Notes: generated from the letters alone by a model not told the origin. A DNA stretch of 64,000 nt from Zonotrichia leucophrys gambelii (GCF_028769735.1 NC_088171.1:97343412-97407411), one strand, 5' to 3'; numbered from the stretch's first letter, positions 10,293-24,151 are shown. Numbers and translations: made by a program.

Positions 10293-13200
10293 GCATGCCT
10301 TTCTGATACTATGCTCTAGCACTAGCTTTGCTCCTGCTTTAAAATCTGAGCCAATATTAGCTTTCATCTAAGTATGAATCACAGGCATAAAATACAAAAT
10401 ATGCCCTTTATGCTCCTTCCATTTTCTACTGAGAGACTAAGAAATACTGTGGAAAAAAAACACTTCAGAGTTCATAATCTGATGATACATGTGGCTGAAC
10501 TTCCCTTTGGACTGTAAAACTTTAAATTGTACTATGAGTAATCGAAATAGTTTGCTAGACCAAATCACCATTTCTAATGAAGTTCCAGTTTGAGAAGAAG
10601 GACCATGGAGAAACAGAACTAATTTCCAGGCTGCAAGTTACTCCAAACAAATTGCATCCTTCAAATTAATCTTGAAATATGTTCAAGTTCACTGAATAGT
10701 GAAAGCTAATGAGACAAGGAATAATTTTTGTCCCATAGAAATAGTTTGTTAGAATAAATTAGGGCTAGCCTTTTCAGCTTGTACTTAGAAGACAGATATT
10801 ACTATATGAAAAAAGGGAAATCTGGACCATCTCTTATGAATTAATCTGATTAAAAATTTGGATTTTTCTGCTCTGAAATAAATTAAAACACTTCAACATT
10901 TATTTTTGTCCTAAATAGTATTGAATTTTGTCATTGTCCACAGAATTCCAAAAATATAAGCATCAAATATTGAGATATCCATTTCATATAAGCATACAAA
11001 GCCAGATATATGTTTTCTTTAATTTCTAGGATTAAAAAAAATGGTTGCCTTCACTTAATGCACTGAAATTTTTCTACCAAAGATAAATGGTAAGATAAAT
11101 TCAGGCATGCCATTTTGTATGTTTCTTTTTCCTCAGGAGATGAGGCTACCTGATGAAAATGCCACAAATTAACATTTAGATCAACCAAAGGCGAGACCAG
11201 TGTGTCACAGAAAATACATTTCAAATGCAAATATTAGCTCAGAGAAGAGCCTGGAAACATGAGACAGAAGCTGGGGTGCTGTGGCATTCAGCGATTCACT
11301 GACAAATTTCCATTTGATTAACTCTAGCATATTCAAATTAAAAAATAAAATGTCTTAAAGTTAACCTTATCAAAAATTAAAGAAAGTAAAAGACTGAAGA
11401 GGGGCAGAAAAAGAATTAAAAGAAGGTAATAAAGCATTGAGATGTTATTTTCTAAGACTTTGGAGCAAGTCAAAACATAGGATAAAAAGATAACTCTACC
11501 ATTTGATTTTCAGTTGAGTTTACTTTTTCACTCAGTTCAAATGACTCTTTAACATGAACTTCATACAGCTTCAAGTTAATTAACTGCATCTTATTGCAAG
11601 TGAAGTCAACATTTCAATGCAACATTATAGACTGATTACCCTTCTAAGGAAAACTAACATTCTCTGCATAATTGGAAGCAGCTCAGCTCTCATATAGAAA
11701 GCAACTTCCAGTTTTCTTAATATTGCTTGAAGTAATCAACAGTACAACTAGGAATATAGAACACCCCCCACCCCAAAATCTGGCCATTAAAAAAGTGAAG
11801 ACTGATACATCATTTGCACTGTATAAAAAGTACAAACTGATGCAGAATGTATCCAAATTCAACTTTTGTACTGCATGTTGCATGCCACACGGTTTGTCCT
11901 ATTATCCATAACAATTTTTGGGGATAGCTGTAGTCCAGGCTTCAAAAGTGATCCTGTTCATGTTTTCTTCCCAGCCCCAAATTTTCCCATGCCTTCTTCT
12001 TGTTCAGATACAGAAGATTATGAATTTAGCCATTTGACCAGCCTGAGTATTTAAATTCTGGATGAAACTGTAAATAGTAAATTTATAGATATGCTCATTT
12101 GAAGTCCAGAATGCTTTTGTTCTACTGCTGAGGGATGCACTTATATTCTAACTTTCTAGTGATTGGCCAGAACCATAGCCTTACATCTAATATTTAATTC
12201 CACCAAAACCTTACATGTAATATATAATTCTACTTTTGTATTATTCTTGCATTGATGATTTTTTGGGTTATACGCAGTTAAGTAGGTGAATAAACCTTTA
12301 CAGAAGCAAGACTGCAGAAGGAGTGCTGAAGTATGATTTGAATGTAATAACCACAATATCCAGAGATTACTGAAAAGAGGACCATACTTCTGCCCTTCTA
12401 AAGTATTTATAAATGGAAATCCCACCTTTTTATTAAAATAATTTCAGAATAATATTTCTTTGTATTTGTTTCTCCACGAACACTTAGAGGGAGTAAAGAT
12501 TCTCTCAAAAATGAACTCTTTCTTTAAAGTATTAGCTTTGTCTTTCCAACATAGGCAAGATGACAAGAATACAGCAAGGGACAGTAAAAATACTAATGAA
12601 CTATAATAAAACCACTGACTGTATTTAAAGACAACAGGACAATGATATTTTATAATATGAATTTTGCTATTTGATGAGTGGGGTAAGGATTTTCCATACT
12701 TTTACAAAAACAACTGCAATATTTACCTAGTACTTAAATTACAATATATCATGATTGATTGAGATTAATCATCACTGTTGTTATAAATCTATCATAACAG
12801 ATTTTGAATTTTAATTTTGTCTTAGTTACAGAAGACCAGTTTAATGAAGTTATAATTTATGCCTAATTTGGCGATATTTTCATTTTACAGTCTTTCAGTT
12901 CATAGAATAACATAGAGGGAAAAAATTCAATGGCTGAACAATTTGCAATGATAGTCAATTAATTTTATTTTTTTTTCTTCTCTTTACTCATGAATTTGTT
13001 AGAGCATAATGTAACAGTCTCCATAGATTTTTCTATCAATATTAAAATATTTTCTCTCTTCAAATTTAAAAAAATTTCTAATCTGAAAATTTTAATCTAA
13101 GTCACAGATCTAAACTCTTTTGACCTCACTGCTTAAAACCTGCTATATGAGAGAGTGGAGAACTTCAAATATTGTAAAGGAAATAAACTCTTCTAAATTG

Positions 13201-13700
13201 TAAATTCTTTAATTGCTTATGATTACAATTGGTTTTGATTACAATTTCTTATTCAAGGAGGAGTAAATAATATAGGCCCTTTCTCCTTGTAGTATAAGGA
13301 AACCATGTGCTATGTTGCAAATGTCAGTAAACACTTGATCTTTTTATTGTTTCACCAGAAACAACCATATTAATCTCAAAGCTACCTTTCCATTACAACT
13401 TTCTGGAGAAGAGGAATGGAGTGCCTGAAGAGAGCTGGGATAGTGAAGTGACATCTCTTGAGACTTTGCCCTTATACTTCCAACAATGAGTCCAAACAGC
13501 AAATATGAGGAAGACTCCAAAATTTGTTTCCGAAACATGTTGTTTCTTATGAACTCTTGAGGAAACAAACTTACCTTTCTACATTGAATCTCTGAAGTGA
13601 AAAACAGGAAGGTTTAAGCAACTCAATGGTCATGAAATACACACACTTCTGATTTTGACATTATTTGTGCAAGCCATCGATACTCTACACATTTCTGGAG
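10293..13700. other. Unique AT-rich DNA, no gene
   Basis: Long AT-rich stretch without a recognisable repeat or coding frame. A short C-run with CCCCCCACCCC lies at about 11763-11774. An octamer-type ATGCAAAT occurs at about 11224. The block around 11150-11330 is less AT-rich and could be tested for conservation. Confidence 0.5.
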
Positions 13701-14568
13701 TCTGTGATGATCATGGAATTAAGTTGGAAAAGACCTCCAAGATCATTGATTCCAACCATTAACCCAACACTCTCAAGTCCACCACTAAATCGCGTCCCTA
13801 AATACCAAGTCCACACATCTTTTAAATACCTCCAGGGATTCTGACTCCACAGCTTCACTGGACAGCTCTTTTCAGTGCTTGACAGCCCTCTCTTTATTAT
13901 ATTTTTCCTAATATCCAATCAAAACCTCTCCTGGTGCAACTTGAGACCATTCTGTCTTGTCCTGTCTCCCCCTACCTGGGAGAAGAGACCTCTCTATAGC
14001 CTTGTTTCAGGTAATTTTTGAGAGCAGTAAGATCTCCCCCAGTCCTCTTTTTCTCCATGCTAAACAGCATCCTTAGCCACTTCTCATAAAATTTGTGTGC
14101 CAGACCTTTCACAACCTTTGTTGCTCTTTCCTAGACAGAATTCAGCACCTCAATATCTTTCTTGTAGCCAGGAGTCCAAAACTGTACGCTGTACTCAAGG
14201 CATGGCTTCACCAGTGCCAAGTACAGAGGCTGATCACTTCCCCAGTCCTGCTGGCCATCCAGTTTCTGATACAGGCCAGGATGCTATTGGCCTTCTTGGC
14301 CACCTGGCACACGGCTGTCTCATGTTCAGGTGGCTGTCAACCATCACCCCCAGCTCCTTCTTGGCCAGATTATTTTCCAGCCATTCTGTCCCCAGCCTGT
14401 AGTGCTTCATGGGGTTGTTGTGGCCCATGTGCAGAACCCAGCACTTGTTTTTGACCCTCACATGATTAGCCTCAGCCCATTGACCCAGCCTGTCCAGATC
14501 CCTCTGTAAACTCTTTCTGCCCTCCAGCAAATCAAGACTCCTACCCAACTTGGTGTCACTAACTGAGG
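13701..14568 (-). mobile_element. CR1 LINE, 3' end to C-terminal RT
   Basis: The low-coordinate end (TCTGTGATGATCATGGAATT) is a worn CR1 tail, followed on the minus strand by the 3' UTR and the RT C-terminus. The frame at 14234-14548 (minus) contains LEGRKSLQRDLDRLGQWAE, WVLHMGHNNPMKHYRLG and LGVMVDSHLNMRQP. These are consecutive blocks of CR1 ORF2. It is 5'-truncated around 14568. The 104-codon frame is the best preserved coding relic in the window but covers only a small part of ORF2. Confidence 0.93.
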
Positions 14569-15175
14569 GTGCCCTTTAATATGGGGCAGACTTCCCTAAG
14601 TGGGTTTAGGCTGCATATTGGGCTTTCTGTTCTCTTCAGAAGGAAGTTTCTTATGGAAGTGAGCCATTTAATTTTCTTTATGGGAGTAGTTCTGACTCAA
14701 TGCCTAGGCCAACTTAACCTCAGTGACCCCTCCATGCTAAATGTACCATCAATTCCTTGATTCCACTTGCAGAGCCACATACCTACAATGCATGGGCACC
14801 TGAATGATCACTGGAGAGCTACACGTGCTGCAGTGGGAAGGAGCTTGTCACCATTGCCCCTTGTGATGGGAAGGAACTTGTCACCACTGGCTCCCTGTCC
14901 CTTCAGTCACTCACTGTGTTCAGCCAGGCAATGGGACAGCTGGGAGTCTTCATATCACACATCCTGTCTGTCTCTGGGATGTGTCCCAGGGAAAGCAGGG
15001 TGTGGTGTCAGAAGTCTCTTTATCTCTCTCTCTCACTGCTTGACAGCCCTCCTCGTACTCAGCCACTCCCTGAACTCCTACAGGAGTGCTCTCTGCTGCC
15101 AGCTGAGTCTCTCCCCGCCAGGTCATCCTTTGCTTTTATTGCTACTCGTTACCTACTTCCTAATCCATAGTTAAA
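14569..15175. other. Unassigned GC-richer block with a short imperfect duplication
   Basis: This segment directly abuts the 5' truncation point of the CR1 copy and is clearly less AT-rich than the DNA beyond 15180. It contains an imperfect tandem duplication: TGGGAAGGAGCTTGTCACCA at 14834 and TGGGAAGGAACTTGTCACCA at 14867, 33 bp apart. A frame at 14767-15174 (135 codons) covers most of it but shows no domain. It may be a remnant of an unrecognised retroelement, or unique DNA. Confidence 0.4.
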
Positions 15176-18100
15176 GAATCAACCTGATGATTCCCAGAAA
15201 ATCTGTGAGTAGGAGTTGACTGGTGCATGGTCATAATTTTTCCTGTCAATTTGTCTCAAATCTTAAAGAAATCTTTGGAAATAACTTTTCCAATTTTGGG
15301 AGAATAACCTATTCCTCACAGAGGTCAGGTTTTTAATCTTTGCTTAGGGTTTATCAACAAAGTGAACCAAGTTTAATATTGTCACTCTGAGAAGTAAAAT
15401 GTTGAATTAATTTTGTGTTCCTTTTCCCATTTAATTATTGATTATTTTCAGTTCCTGATTTTCTTTCTCTAATCTTTGAAATGAGAATTTATTATTTTAA
15501 TGTGCCCTTGTCTTAAAGCATTTTTAATGTTTTCCACATAAAAATAATTATATAATGAACAAGCAATGATTTTGTCAAAGTGTAATGCAACATAAATATT
15601 TTTAAAATACCTTTTCAGAGGAAAAATGGAAAAATGTTGTTCTAAACAAAAATTTTTAAAGTGTAATTAATCTTTTGTGTACATAGAAGAAATGTATTGT
15701 GTATATATATATATACACATATTTTTATTTTTATTTTTTAGGTAGGGGAGGAAAATATTCTGGTCTAATTATTATGAATATATACTGTAGGCTGGAAAAT
15801 AACTTACCAGAATTACATGCTTTACTTTCTCTTGATATTAGATCCAAAGATAAATAGTCTGGCATTAGAGGTTTCATGTTTGTTTTGTTCTGGTTTTACT
15901 GTTAAATATTCAGTAAGCGAGCAGAATTCTGTTTGAGAATGAACTCTTAAGGATTTTCAAATATAAACATAAACTTTCTGCTATTGGCATTGAAAACTGA
16001 GAGGACATTCTGCTCCCACTTTATGAGATTCAGTGACTGGGATTTGCAGGACATAACGGAGGTGAGGGAACTGGGAATTTTGGGAAGCTAAATGCTTTAA
16101 TTTATTCATTATCTAATGTTTAACTTTTACTCTGCTAATGAGCTCTTCACATTAGTCCTTCCTCTCGAGCTTCCTGTTTGCCACCAGCTAAACAGCACTG
16201 CATATAGACAACTCTGAAGACGTTGAGAGTCATTTAAGACACAAATGTTATTTCAGTCCAAATTCAGGTCTTCTTACAGCAAAAAATATATTTTGTAGTG
16301 ATGAAGTAGGGACCAAACCTCATGATGGCCAGAAGATGGCTGTCTGTTGTATAATCCTAGGAACCAAACACTGTAATGAGCTCAGTTGGCCTCTGGATGG
16401 CACGATACTGTCACACTAAAAAGGACAAAAATCTTTTCCCAATCAGTTAAAAAATAGTTTAAAGAAAACGTGCTGAGAATGAATTCTGAGTTGGGTGATC
16501 AAGTTATTTTTTACATGATACCCTAGAATATTACAGACATATTCTATATTTGTCAATTCTTTCATAATTGGAAATGTTAAATATTTTTTATTTTTGTAGA
16601 CCAGAAAGAGCCACCAGCCACTAGTGCTTATGAGCTTAGATTCAATCCACTTTAAATATTGCTCTTATTCTGTATACTGTTGGCCAACATTATATTACAC
16701 TGGACTTTCAAACTAGTCCTAGATAACACTGCAGTGTGTCTAAACCCAGGAGAATAATTTAAGGGTTCTAGTACTCCGCTCAATGGACATAGCTCATTGA
16801 TGATGTGACTGGAGAATATTTTCTTCTAACAAAGGAAACTTCTCTATGAGAATACTAGACCCTTAAACGTTTTTCTTTTTTCATATCCAGTATTTGAAAT
16901 ACGTATTTCGTCCAAGCTCTGTTTCTAGGTGAATTAATGTCATATATTGCTCCAAATAAATCCAGTTTCTGCATCTCCATGGAAATGTGCATCAGGTGAT
17001 TTACTTAGGTTTTTTGTATCATATTAAAATTACAGTATGTTGCTATTATTAATTCAATGCAGCTGCCTTTAAAGGCAGAAGACCTTCCTCTCACATCTGG
17101 TAATAAATAAATGTTTTACTGCTTTGGTAGAGGTGTACAACTATTTTGCCTTCTAAAGATATATAACCTTGAGGTAGCGAAAAGCTGTGGGCCATTATGA
17201 AAATGAGTTGGATGCTTTAATTTCAGCAAATCATATAACTTGGATGTCAGGAACTGGAAGGATTTTAGTAGCTCTACAATTTATAGGCTCTGATATAAAT
17301 CTGGATAACTATTGCTCTGTTATTTAGGTTTGCTTTCTAAATCTTACTGTAAATCTTTCAAAACTGGCTTTTATTTGTGATTTATAAATTGGAAAGAGGT
17401 GGTTTAACTACACAGTAGACACTGTCTCAGGTTCCTATGGGCCGTACTACCAAGCAAGGCTAGAAATGTGTGACTTTTGTTCTAAGTGCCATGCATGAAG
17501 TGAATGATCTGGTAGTATTTCTGTGGCAGGCAGAGCACTAGTGAAAGGTATAAAGTTACCAGGCAAATATATATAATCTCTGTTCCTTGGGTAGGACTTC
17601 TGAAACCGGGGGAAAATTAGGCAAGGGGACAGGGGGCCCAGTGATATTGCTTTCTAAGTTTACAGAACTATGCAAGCACAGAGAAAACACCAGTTATTTT
17701 TTCTTGTCAGGTGACTAGTGGACTACAGTATCTGCCTGTATTTGAGTCACTCCTCCCATTTGCCTTGTTCACCTTTTTTCTGGGTCTCTATTTATCCTGA
17801 TCTTCTTCCTCTATCTGCTGTGAATTCAAGAGAGACCCAGTATTGCAGACCAGAAGAAGAATTTCTTCTCTATGAAAATTATAATTCTTCAAATAATCAG
17901 TTAGAAATTCCCCCACAAGAACTGTACTGCTCTGACTGTGGAGTGCTCTGGCTGTCCAAAGGCTTTGACATGTATCTCCAAAAGCAAGCTGAGTTGCTTT
18001 TCAGCAGGATACCTATTTCAGCCACTTACATGGGTCCTTGTCAGCCAACAATCACATCATCATCTTGCTAAAATTTCTTATGGATCCATTTATTTGCCAA

Positions 18101-20547
18101 ACTGTAATTTTATAGCTTTGGATGATGATGTGTCAACTTCATAAATTGCAATTAAGAGTATTTATTACTCTGCATTTCTCACTGGTTCTGCATGTTTTCT
18201 TACAAATCAGGGTAAAGTCAAGCAAACTTGAATGGAACATTCCTTATTCTCATGAATGTTATAAAAATACAATATTAGTTCACAACACTATAATATAATC
18301 AATCTTCATGCAAAATGCATGAAAAGATTTAATGTATCACAAAGATAATGCGTATATAGGTATTGAACAGTTAGATACTGAAAAATCAATGTAATTTTTT
18401 TCTTTAAAGAGAGCAACTTTTTTGCAAATTGAATATTAAACTAATCAGAATAATTACAGAAATGCTGTATTTTTATATATGATATTATAATTTTCAAATG
18501 CCTTATAATAATTCTACTGTTAGTCCTCTAGTCATATTTTTGTTGTCCTTCTGAAAAGCCTGCCAGACTTCCATTTATAATAATAATTCTTTTGCCATAA
18601 TTTAAAAAGAAGATAAAGATAATAACACAGTCAGCTGGAAACAAACTGGACTGTCTGATTGTGCTCTGCTCAGCAAAGTTTTTTACTTTTTGCCTTAGTC
18701 CTTCTGTAGTCAATCCCACGGCATTGACTGCAACCAATTAATCACTTTGATGATGTGACTTGGGCAGAGTAAAATGAAAAGTGTGTATGAAATTCATGCT
18801 TTGTGTTCACACTGTTCAGTGCCTCTAGTGACCTCTAAAACTGGTTTATTATGCCCATAATTTTTGCTCAGTTTGCCCCAGATCTATTTTGAGCACAATG
18901 AAGTAACCTTGCGCTCTAATTACTGTTTCTATTTTGTGCATTTTGTACTTGGTATTTTTTAAAAAAATCTAAGGTGGCCCATTGTTTCTATTTGTGCTCA
19001 AGAAACTGCTGACAGAATTTTGCCTCTCTCCCATTATAAGAGTTTACTTTCTTCAGTGTCTATGCAAAGACACACTGACTATCAGTGTATGGTATCTAAG
19101 TTGCTGTCATGTTTCAAAAGGTTCTTGTTGTCTGTTTGAAACTCACCTTGTTACTAGTACCTTCCAACAGCAACATCAACACAGAATCAAAATTCCAGTG
19201 AGTATAAACATTCACTAAAATGGGCTTCGAGTGATTTTTAATAGCAAAAAGTAGAATCAGTAGAAGATCTCTTATGTTCAAAACTGGCTGAAGATGATTT
19301 GGATCATATATACAACACTTAGATTCCTATAAAAGTAATCCCAGAAGGTGAAAAAAACCCTTCATTTAACAAAAACATCAGTGAAAATTTCTTCAGGAAG
19401 GAAAATTTCATTCAGGATCTAAGGTTGGGAGGTTAATTGCAAAGCATGGGAAACTAATAAATTAAAAGAAACAGATTTCTATCTTAGTTGGACAGATCGA
19501 AGCTTCCCACTAAAAAGAAGAGGAACAAAAAAGAAATAGGCTTTGATGTTGTGCAAAAGCATTTGCTGATGGAGACAATTTTTCACTTAGATTAATTGCA
19601 GTGGGATCAAAGTTTGATGTGTGGCACATGGTGATAACCTTTGTCTGTGTTATCACTGATAAAGCATCCAGCATTCACTTATTCTAAATACTCATCAGAT
19701 GTGCTATTGATGCTATTATCCTGAAACATATTTAGCAGCATTTTAGGGGTTTTTTTTCCCTCTCACACAAATAAAGCCTGTCTCACCACTTTTTTTGCAG
19801 CTGTGGAAGAATTGCCTGAATGAGTTTCTCATCACAATAACTATGAGGATCAAAACCGACCAGATGGTTCTTTCAGGCTCCTTAGGCAAATAAGATATAC
19901 CATACTAGGGATATCCATTCTATAAAGTCAGTTTTACAGATAGACATTAGACAGCTCTGCTCTCATTCAGAGCTGGCTAGGAGCCACTTTACTTTCTTTA
20001 ACCTAGCACTGACAAGGTTTGGAAATTCCACATTCACAGCCAGCCTGTGGAAAGGGGCCTATATGTGAAACTGGCACTAAAGAATTTTCACAAATATGTC
20101 CATTCTTGAGATAAATGCTTCTGAAGCACCATCCAAATCCTTCAAACCTAAGGAGCCTCACCGAGTGGACATGCTGGAACTAGAGAGGAAGCTGACTGAC
20201 AATGTCAGGAAAATATAATGACAGTTTTATTAACTCCTTGGAGAGGCTTAAAATTCTGTTGGTTGAGGGGCTCAATAACCTGATATTTCTAACTAGATCA
20301 AACATCCAAATTAGTCATATTCTGAGCTAGAGGGTCTCAAAGATCTCTTTAAACCTAAATTTTTTCTACAGATCCATGATTAAATGATTTGGTAAGCTTA
20401 AAAATTCTGTGTTTCAGCAAGATGCTGTGAAGCTTTTTCTGAGTGTCTTTGGAGGAACTATTTATGTAAGAAGTTCTGATAATAAAATTTCATGTCTGAA
20501 ATAGGTGGTAGAATTTAGGCCCAGACTGCTGTTTGCTGGGGCTGCAG
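15176..20547. other. Unique AT-rich DNA, no gene
   Basis: No transposon is recognised with confidence. A perfect alternating TA-rich palindrome occupies 15698-15719 (TGTGTATATAT and its complement). A tight hairpin sits at 18301-18329. A weak match to the CR1 3' tail on the plus strand lies at about 20320-20383 but is too worn to call. No coding frame beyond 117 codons, and none with a motif. Confidence 0.5.
18301..18329. other. Short hairpin with 3-nt loop
   Basis: TTCATGCA (18305-18312) and TGCATGAA (18316-18323) are perfect complements around AAA. After a 2-nt bulge, AATC (18301-18304) pairs with GATT (18326-18329). Twelve pairs form in 29 nt. In AT-rich DNA of this length some such hairpins are expected by chance. 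Confidence 0.5.
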
Positions 20548-20978
20548 ACAGAAACAATTAGGCTGGAAAAGATCTCTGAGATCATGAAGTCCAACCTTTG
20601 ACAGAGCAGCACCAGGACAACTAGACCATGGCACTGAGTGCCACATCCAGTCTTTTCTTGAGCAGCCCCAGGAATGGTGGCTCCACCATCTTTCTGGGCA
20701 ATAATCCAATATCTAAGCACCCTTTCTGTGAAAAAATTCCTCCTAATGTCCAACACGAACCTGCCCTGGTGCAGCTTAAGTCTATGTCCTTTCATCCTGT
20801 TGCTGGTTGCCTGGGAGAAGAAGCTGGTACCCAACCCTCCTTTCAGGCAGTTGTAGAGAGTGAAAAGATCATCCCTGAGCCTCCTTTTTCCCTAGGCTAG
20901 ACAACCCCAGCTCCTTCAGCCGCTCCTCATAGGACTTGTGTTCCAGACCTTCACCAGCCTTGTTGCCCTTCTCTGAAC
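20548..20978 (-). mobile_element. CR1 LINE 3' end
   Basis: On the minus strand this reads as the CR1 3' UTR and the end of ORF2. Plus-strand hallmarks include GGCTGGAAAAGATCTCTGAG, AAATTCCTCCTAATGTCC, a block ending in CTGGGAGAAG, and CAGCCGCTCCTCATAGGACT. A frame at 20490-20834 (minus) covers the UTR only and is not a gene. The copy stops abruptly near 20978, where another CR1 tail begins. Confidence 0.9.
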
Positions 20979-21185
20979 ATGTGGACACCTCTTCAACACT
21001 TCCAGAGAGGGTGACTCCACCACCATGCTTGCAGACTTTTTCCAAAGCCCAACCACTCTTTCAATGAAAATAAATTCTAAATCGAACCTGAACTTCTCCT
21101 TATGCAACTTAGAGACATTTCTTCTCATCCTTTCATGTGAGACATGGTGAAAGACACCAGCCCCCATCTCACAACAACCTTTTTT
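20979..21185 (-). mobile_element. Second CR1 3' fragment, same orientation
   Basis: After 20978 the CR1 3' UTR order restarts from an earlier point: AGAGGGTGACTCCACCACC, then CCAACCACTCTTTCAATGAA, then a CTTATGCAACTTAGAGACAT block, then CTCATCCTTTCATGTGAGA. These blocks correspond to ones already passed at 20670-20820. This is therefore a separate, truncated copy of another subfamily joined to the first, not its continuation. Confidence 0.75.
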
Positions 21186-21224
21186 CAGGAAGTCTAGAAT
21201 AGGTTCTTCTTCTGTGGTTAACAG

Positions 21225-21346
21225 ATGTTAAAATAGAATGAGTAACCTGGACCAGTGGAAAGTGTCCCTGCCATTGGCAGGGGCTTAGAACTAGATGATC
21301 TTTAAGGTTTCTTTCAGCTCATACCATTCTGTGATTCCATGATTCT
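21225..21346 (+). mobile_element. CR1 3' tail, opposite orientation
   Basis: GTGTCCCTGCCATTGGCAGG, then AACTAGATGATCTTTAAGGT, then CCATTCTGTGATTCCATGATT is the canonical last hundred bases of CR1 on the plus strand, including the terminal octamer repeats. Only this tail survives. It faces away from the two minus-strand tails next to it. Confidence 0.9.
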
Positions 21347-24151
21347 CGTTCCATGGAAAAGACCTGAATAATTTAGACTGGCCTTTGGAATGTTTAATTC
21401 ACAGATAAAGTTTGGGTCACAGGTAAATGAATTTGTAATGTAGAAACATAAGTATTAGTATGAATTTCATACTAATCATTGCTCAATCATTGAAACTTTT
21501 GAAGATGTTTCAGATGGCTTACAAATTGTTCCAGACATTTCAGCTGGACTCATGTAAATTAACTATAGGCAATTAAAATTCTTATCACTGTATGTTGTTT
21601 GTGGTCATATAGGTTGTTAGCTCAAAGCCTGGTTACCAGGAAACCTATACTAACACTCTCCTCTTCTAAGATAATTCATATTGTATCAGCCAAGCATAGA
21701 ATTTTGTCCCAGTTCCGTCGTAAAAAACATCCTTTTTTCTCTCAGCATTGCACAAAATATAGTAAATTTCTTCACTCTGAAGTCAACTTTCATTCTGTTA
21801 GCTACTTTGATCTGTGTCAAAGAACAAAGAAGGCTTTGTAAAGGTGGAGATGAGGAGAGTTTTTTCCAGTTTTCTGAGACCAAATGGAATAATACTGCTG
21901 CTCTAGTTATTCGTTGCTGGGAATTGATTGCCCTCAATGATCATGAATGGCAAACTTTTTGCCCATACTTGGTTGAACATCAGCTTTTTAGTTTGTGAGG
22001 AAAAATTTGTCAGATCACTTTTCTCAGAAAATGTTGATTTATGGCAATCAAATTCAGTGATGGGAGAACACACTTGTCATACAGCTAAATGAAAAAAAAA
22101 AATCCCCAAAAAACTTGAAAACTTTAATTTTGATATCTTCAGATTAATCCTAGTCTAGTTTTTGAGATGAAAAAAAATTATCCCCTGATGCTTAATACCC
22201 TGACTTCATTAAATTAAAATAGTATTTTAAGTAATTTTAAAAATTGATCTTTAGAAATTATCTCCATTGTTTCAAAAAATACTTCATATAATTTATTGCT
22301 GGGTGGATAATTTGCAAATTTTAAGAGAATAAAATTTATCTGCTTAATCTTTTCTCCTAAATAGTTAGCTTTAATGCTTTAAATTGTAGTAAATGTCTTA
22401 AATATCTTACAATATTAACAACTTCCCAGCTTCTTTAATCTAAATAAAGAATAGTTTTATACTAAGAATGCATGAATCTACTTCTTAAAAATGTCACCAC
22501 GATGAATTTTTCCCATTAAAATATTTCAGGCATGCCTGAAAAGAAATAATTGGCAACATTAACTGCTTTCACAAGGATAAAAATAATCTTTAATTCAAGG
22601 AAGCGAAATCAATTTCTTCAAAAATTTGAAAGGATCACAGACATTAAAAATAAGGAAATTTGCTTTGCTATTCTTGTCTAATTTGGTGGTTAAACCAAAA
22701 AGCTGTGAAATGGAATATTTCTGCTATTTTTGACTGGCTTCTTTTTGTGCATTGTAATGAAATCAATGAGCAAATGTGAATTAGCTTTCTGCTTCAGGTT
22801 CTACTAAAATAGAAAACAGGTGATTATTTAGGGCTTTGTTCCTGCAGAGTGCTCAGTTTCTTCTTGAATCCCAGGAGTCACTGATCACATTTATGTAGTG
22901 TATATAAAGTATACAAGCCTTAAATCCTCAGCTCAGCTGGAATGACTGTGGGTATCACTCAGGTTCTTCTCTGGCTGGCTGTAACAATGATGGATGACTT
23001 ACAGGACTAGGATAGATATGCCCATGTCGACTTCTGGTTTTAGGACTGAGACTGAGAGCCACCTTTTGAATTTTACTAACGGTTCAGTTGTTGTACACAT
23101 AATCAATAATTCTCCTAGTCTTCACTGACCATAACATTCTGTTAGCTCTTTAATGCAGCAACATGAACTCTATCTCCTTTACTTTTATCAAACCACTTTC
23201 TGTCAAAATATGTAATTTGTAATGTCAGCAAAGTGTTTTTTATTATTTCTTGACGTTATTTCTTGGAACAGTGGCCTCTTGCTTTTTTCTCAGTATCTCC
23301 TGTTATTCCTATGACTAGTGCCATTGTATCTCAGTGTGTCATTGAATATTGACACGGGCTGCATAGACGCTGGTAAGATACAGATCAGGTCTTGGTGCTT
23401 TGATTTGTTTTAATATTTTTTTAAAAAGATAATGTAGTATTTTTTTCCTTCAGTGATTTCCACTGTCATTTCTACTACAACTGATGAGCTGACTTCAGAA
23501 CTAATGAAAGCTCATCTAGCCAGCAAGCAATTAACTCCGTGATTGCCTAATCTGAATGAAGAGCAAGAATGTTCTAATACTCTGCAGCGCAAACTGCTTT
23601 CTAATGAGGTAGTAATCTATTCCTAAAAATGGTCTGTTCTGCATGCTCCCTGGTACTTATTTCTTGTTTGTAAAAGATAAAAATAGCAAGAACATTAGTT
23701 TTGATGGATCCATAATTGCTTAGAGGCAATTCACTTTGTAGTACCACTGTGATTTCAAGAGCAGAGTAATAAAAAATTTATAAACATGGCACGAATCTGG
23801 CCTTATCTGTGGAGGTCAACTGCTTCTTTGTAGTTTTCTAATTGAACTTGAATAATTCCTTCCAAAAATGGCCAGTGAACAGACAAAAACAAGCTGGCAC
23901 ACCCTGGAAAAATAGATGTCAGAAGTTTAGGGACTTGGTCACCTCTGAGGTTTGCATCACACTGATGCCAGTACCATGGTGGACTAATGAGTGATGGCAC
24001 AAGTGACAGAGAAGAACACAGGTGGTGGCACAAGGAGCAAGCAGCGGGGGGTAACATGCAACACATTTTCTCTCTTTGGTTGTAGGCTGACATACTGAAT
24101 TGGCATAGATGGTGTAAGGTAGTTAGGTAGACTTTCTTTGAATTTAACAGT
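21347..24151. other. Unique AT-rich DNA, no gene
   Basis: No recognisable repeat. A frame at 21681-21998 (105 codons) has no motif and is overlapped by equally open frames on the other strand. The segment 23800-24151, beside the LTR, is less AT-rich but also unassigned. Confidence 0.5.

Noticed and set aside
9802..10296. 164-codon minus-strand frame
   Set aside because: It is antisense to the CR1 copy at 9412-10292, and no host protein motif is seen.
16370..16400. GAGCTCAGTTGGCCTCTGG, like a tRNA box A
   Set aside because: No box B, acceptor stem or clover-leaf pairing could be built around it, so it is not a tRNA gene or a tRNA-derived SINE.
20320..20383. Possible plus-strand CR1 tail (GAGCTAGAGGGTCTCAAAGA, ending ATCCATGATT)
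   Set aside because: Too diverged to separate from chance by eye. A profile search with CR1 subfamily tails would settle it.
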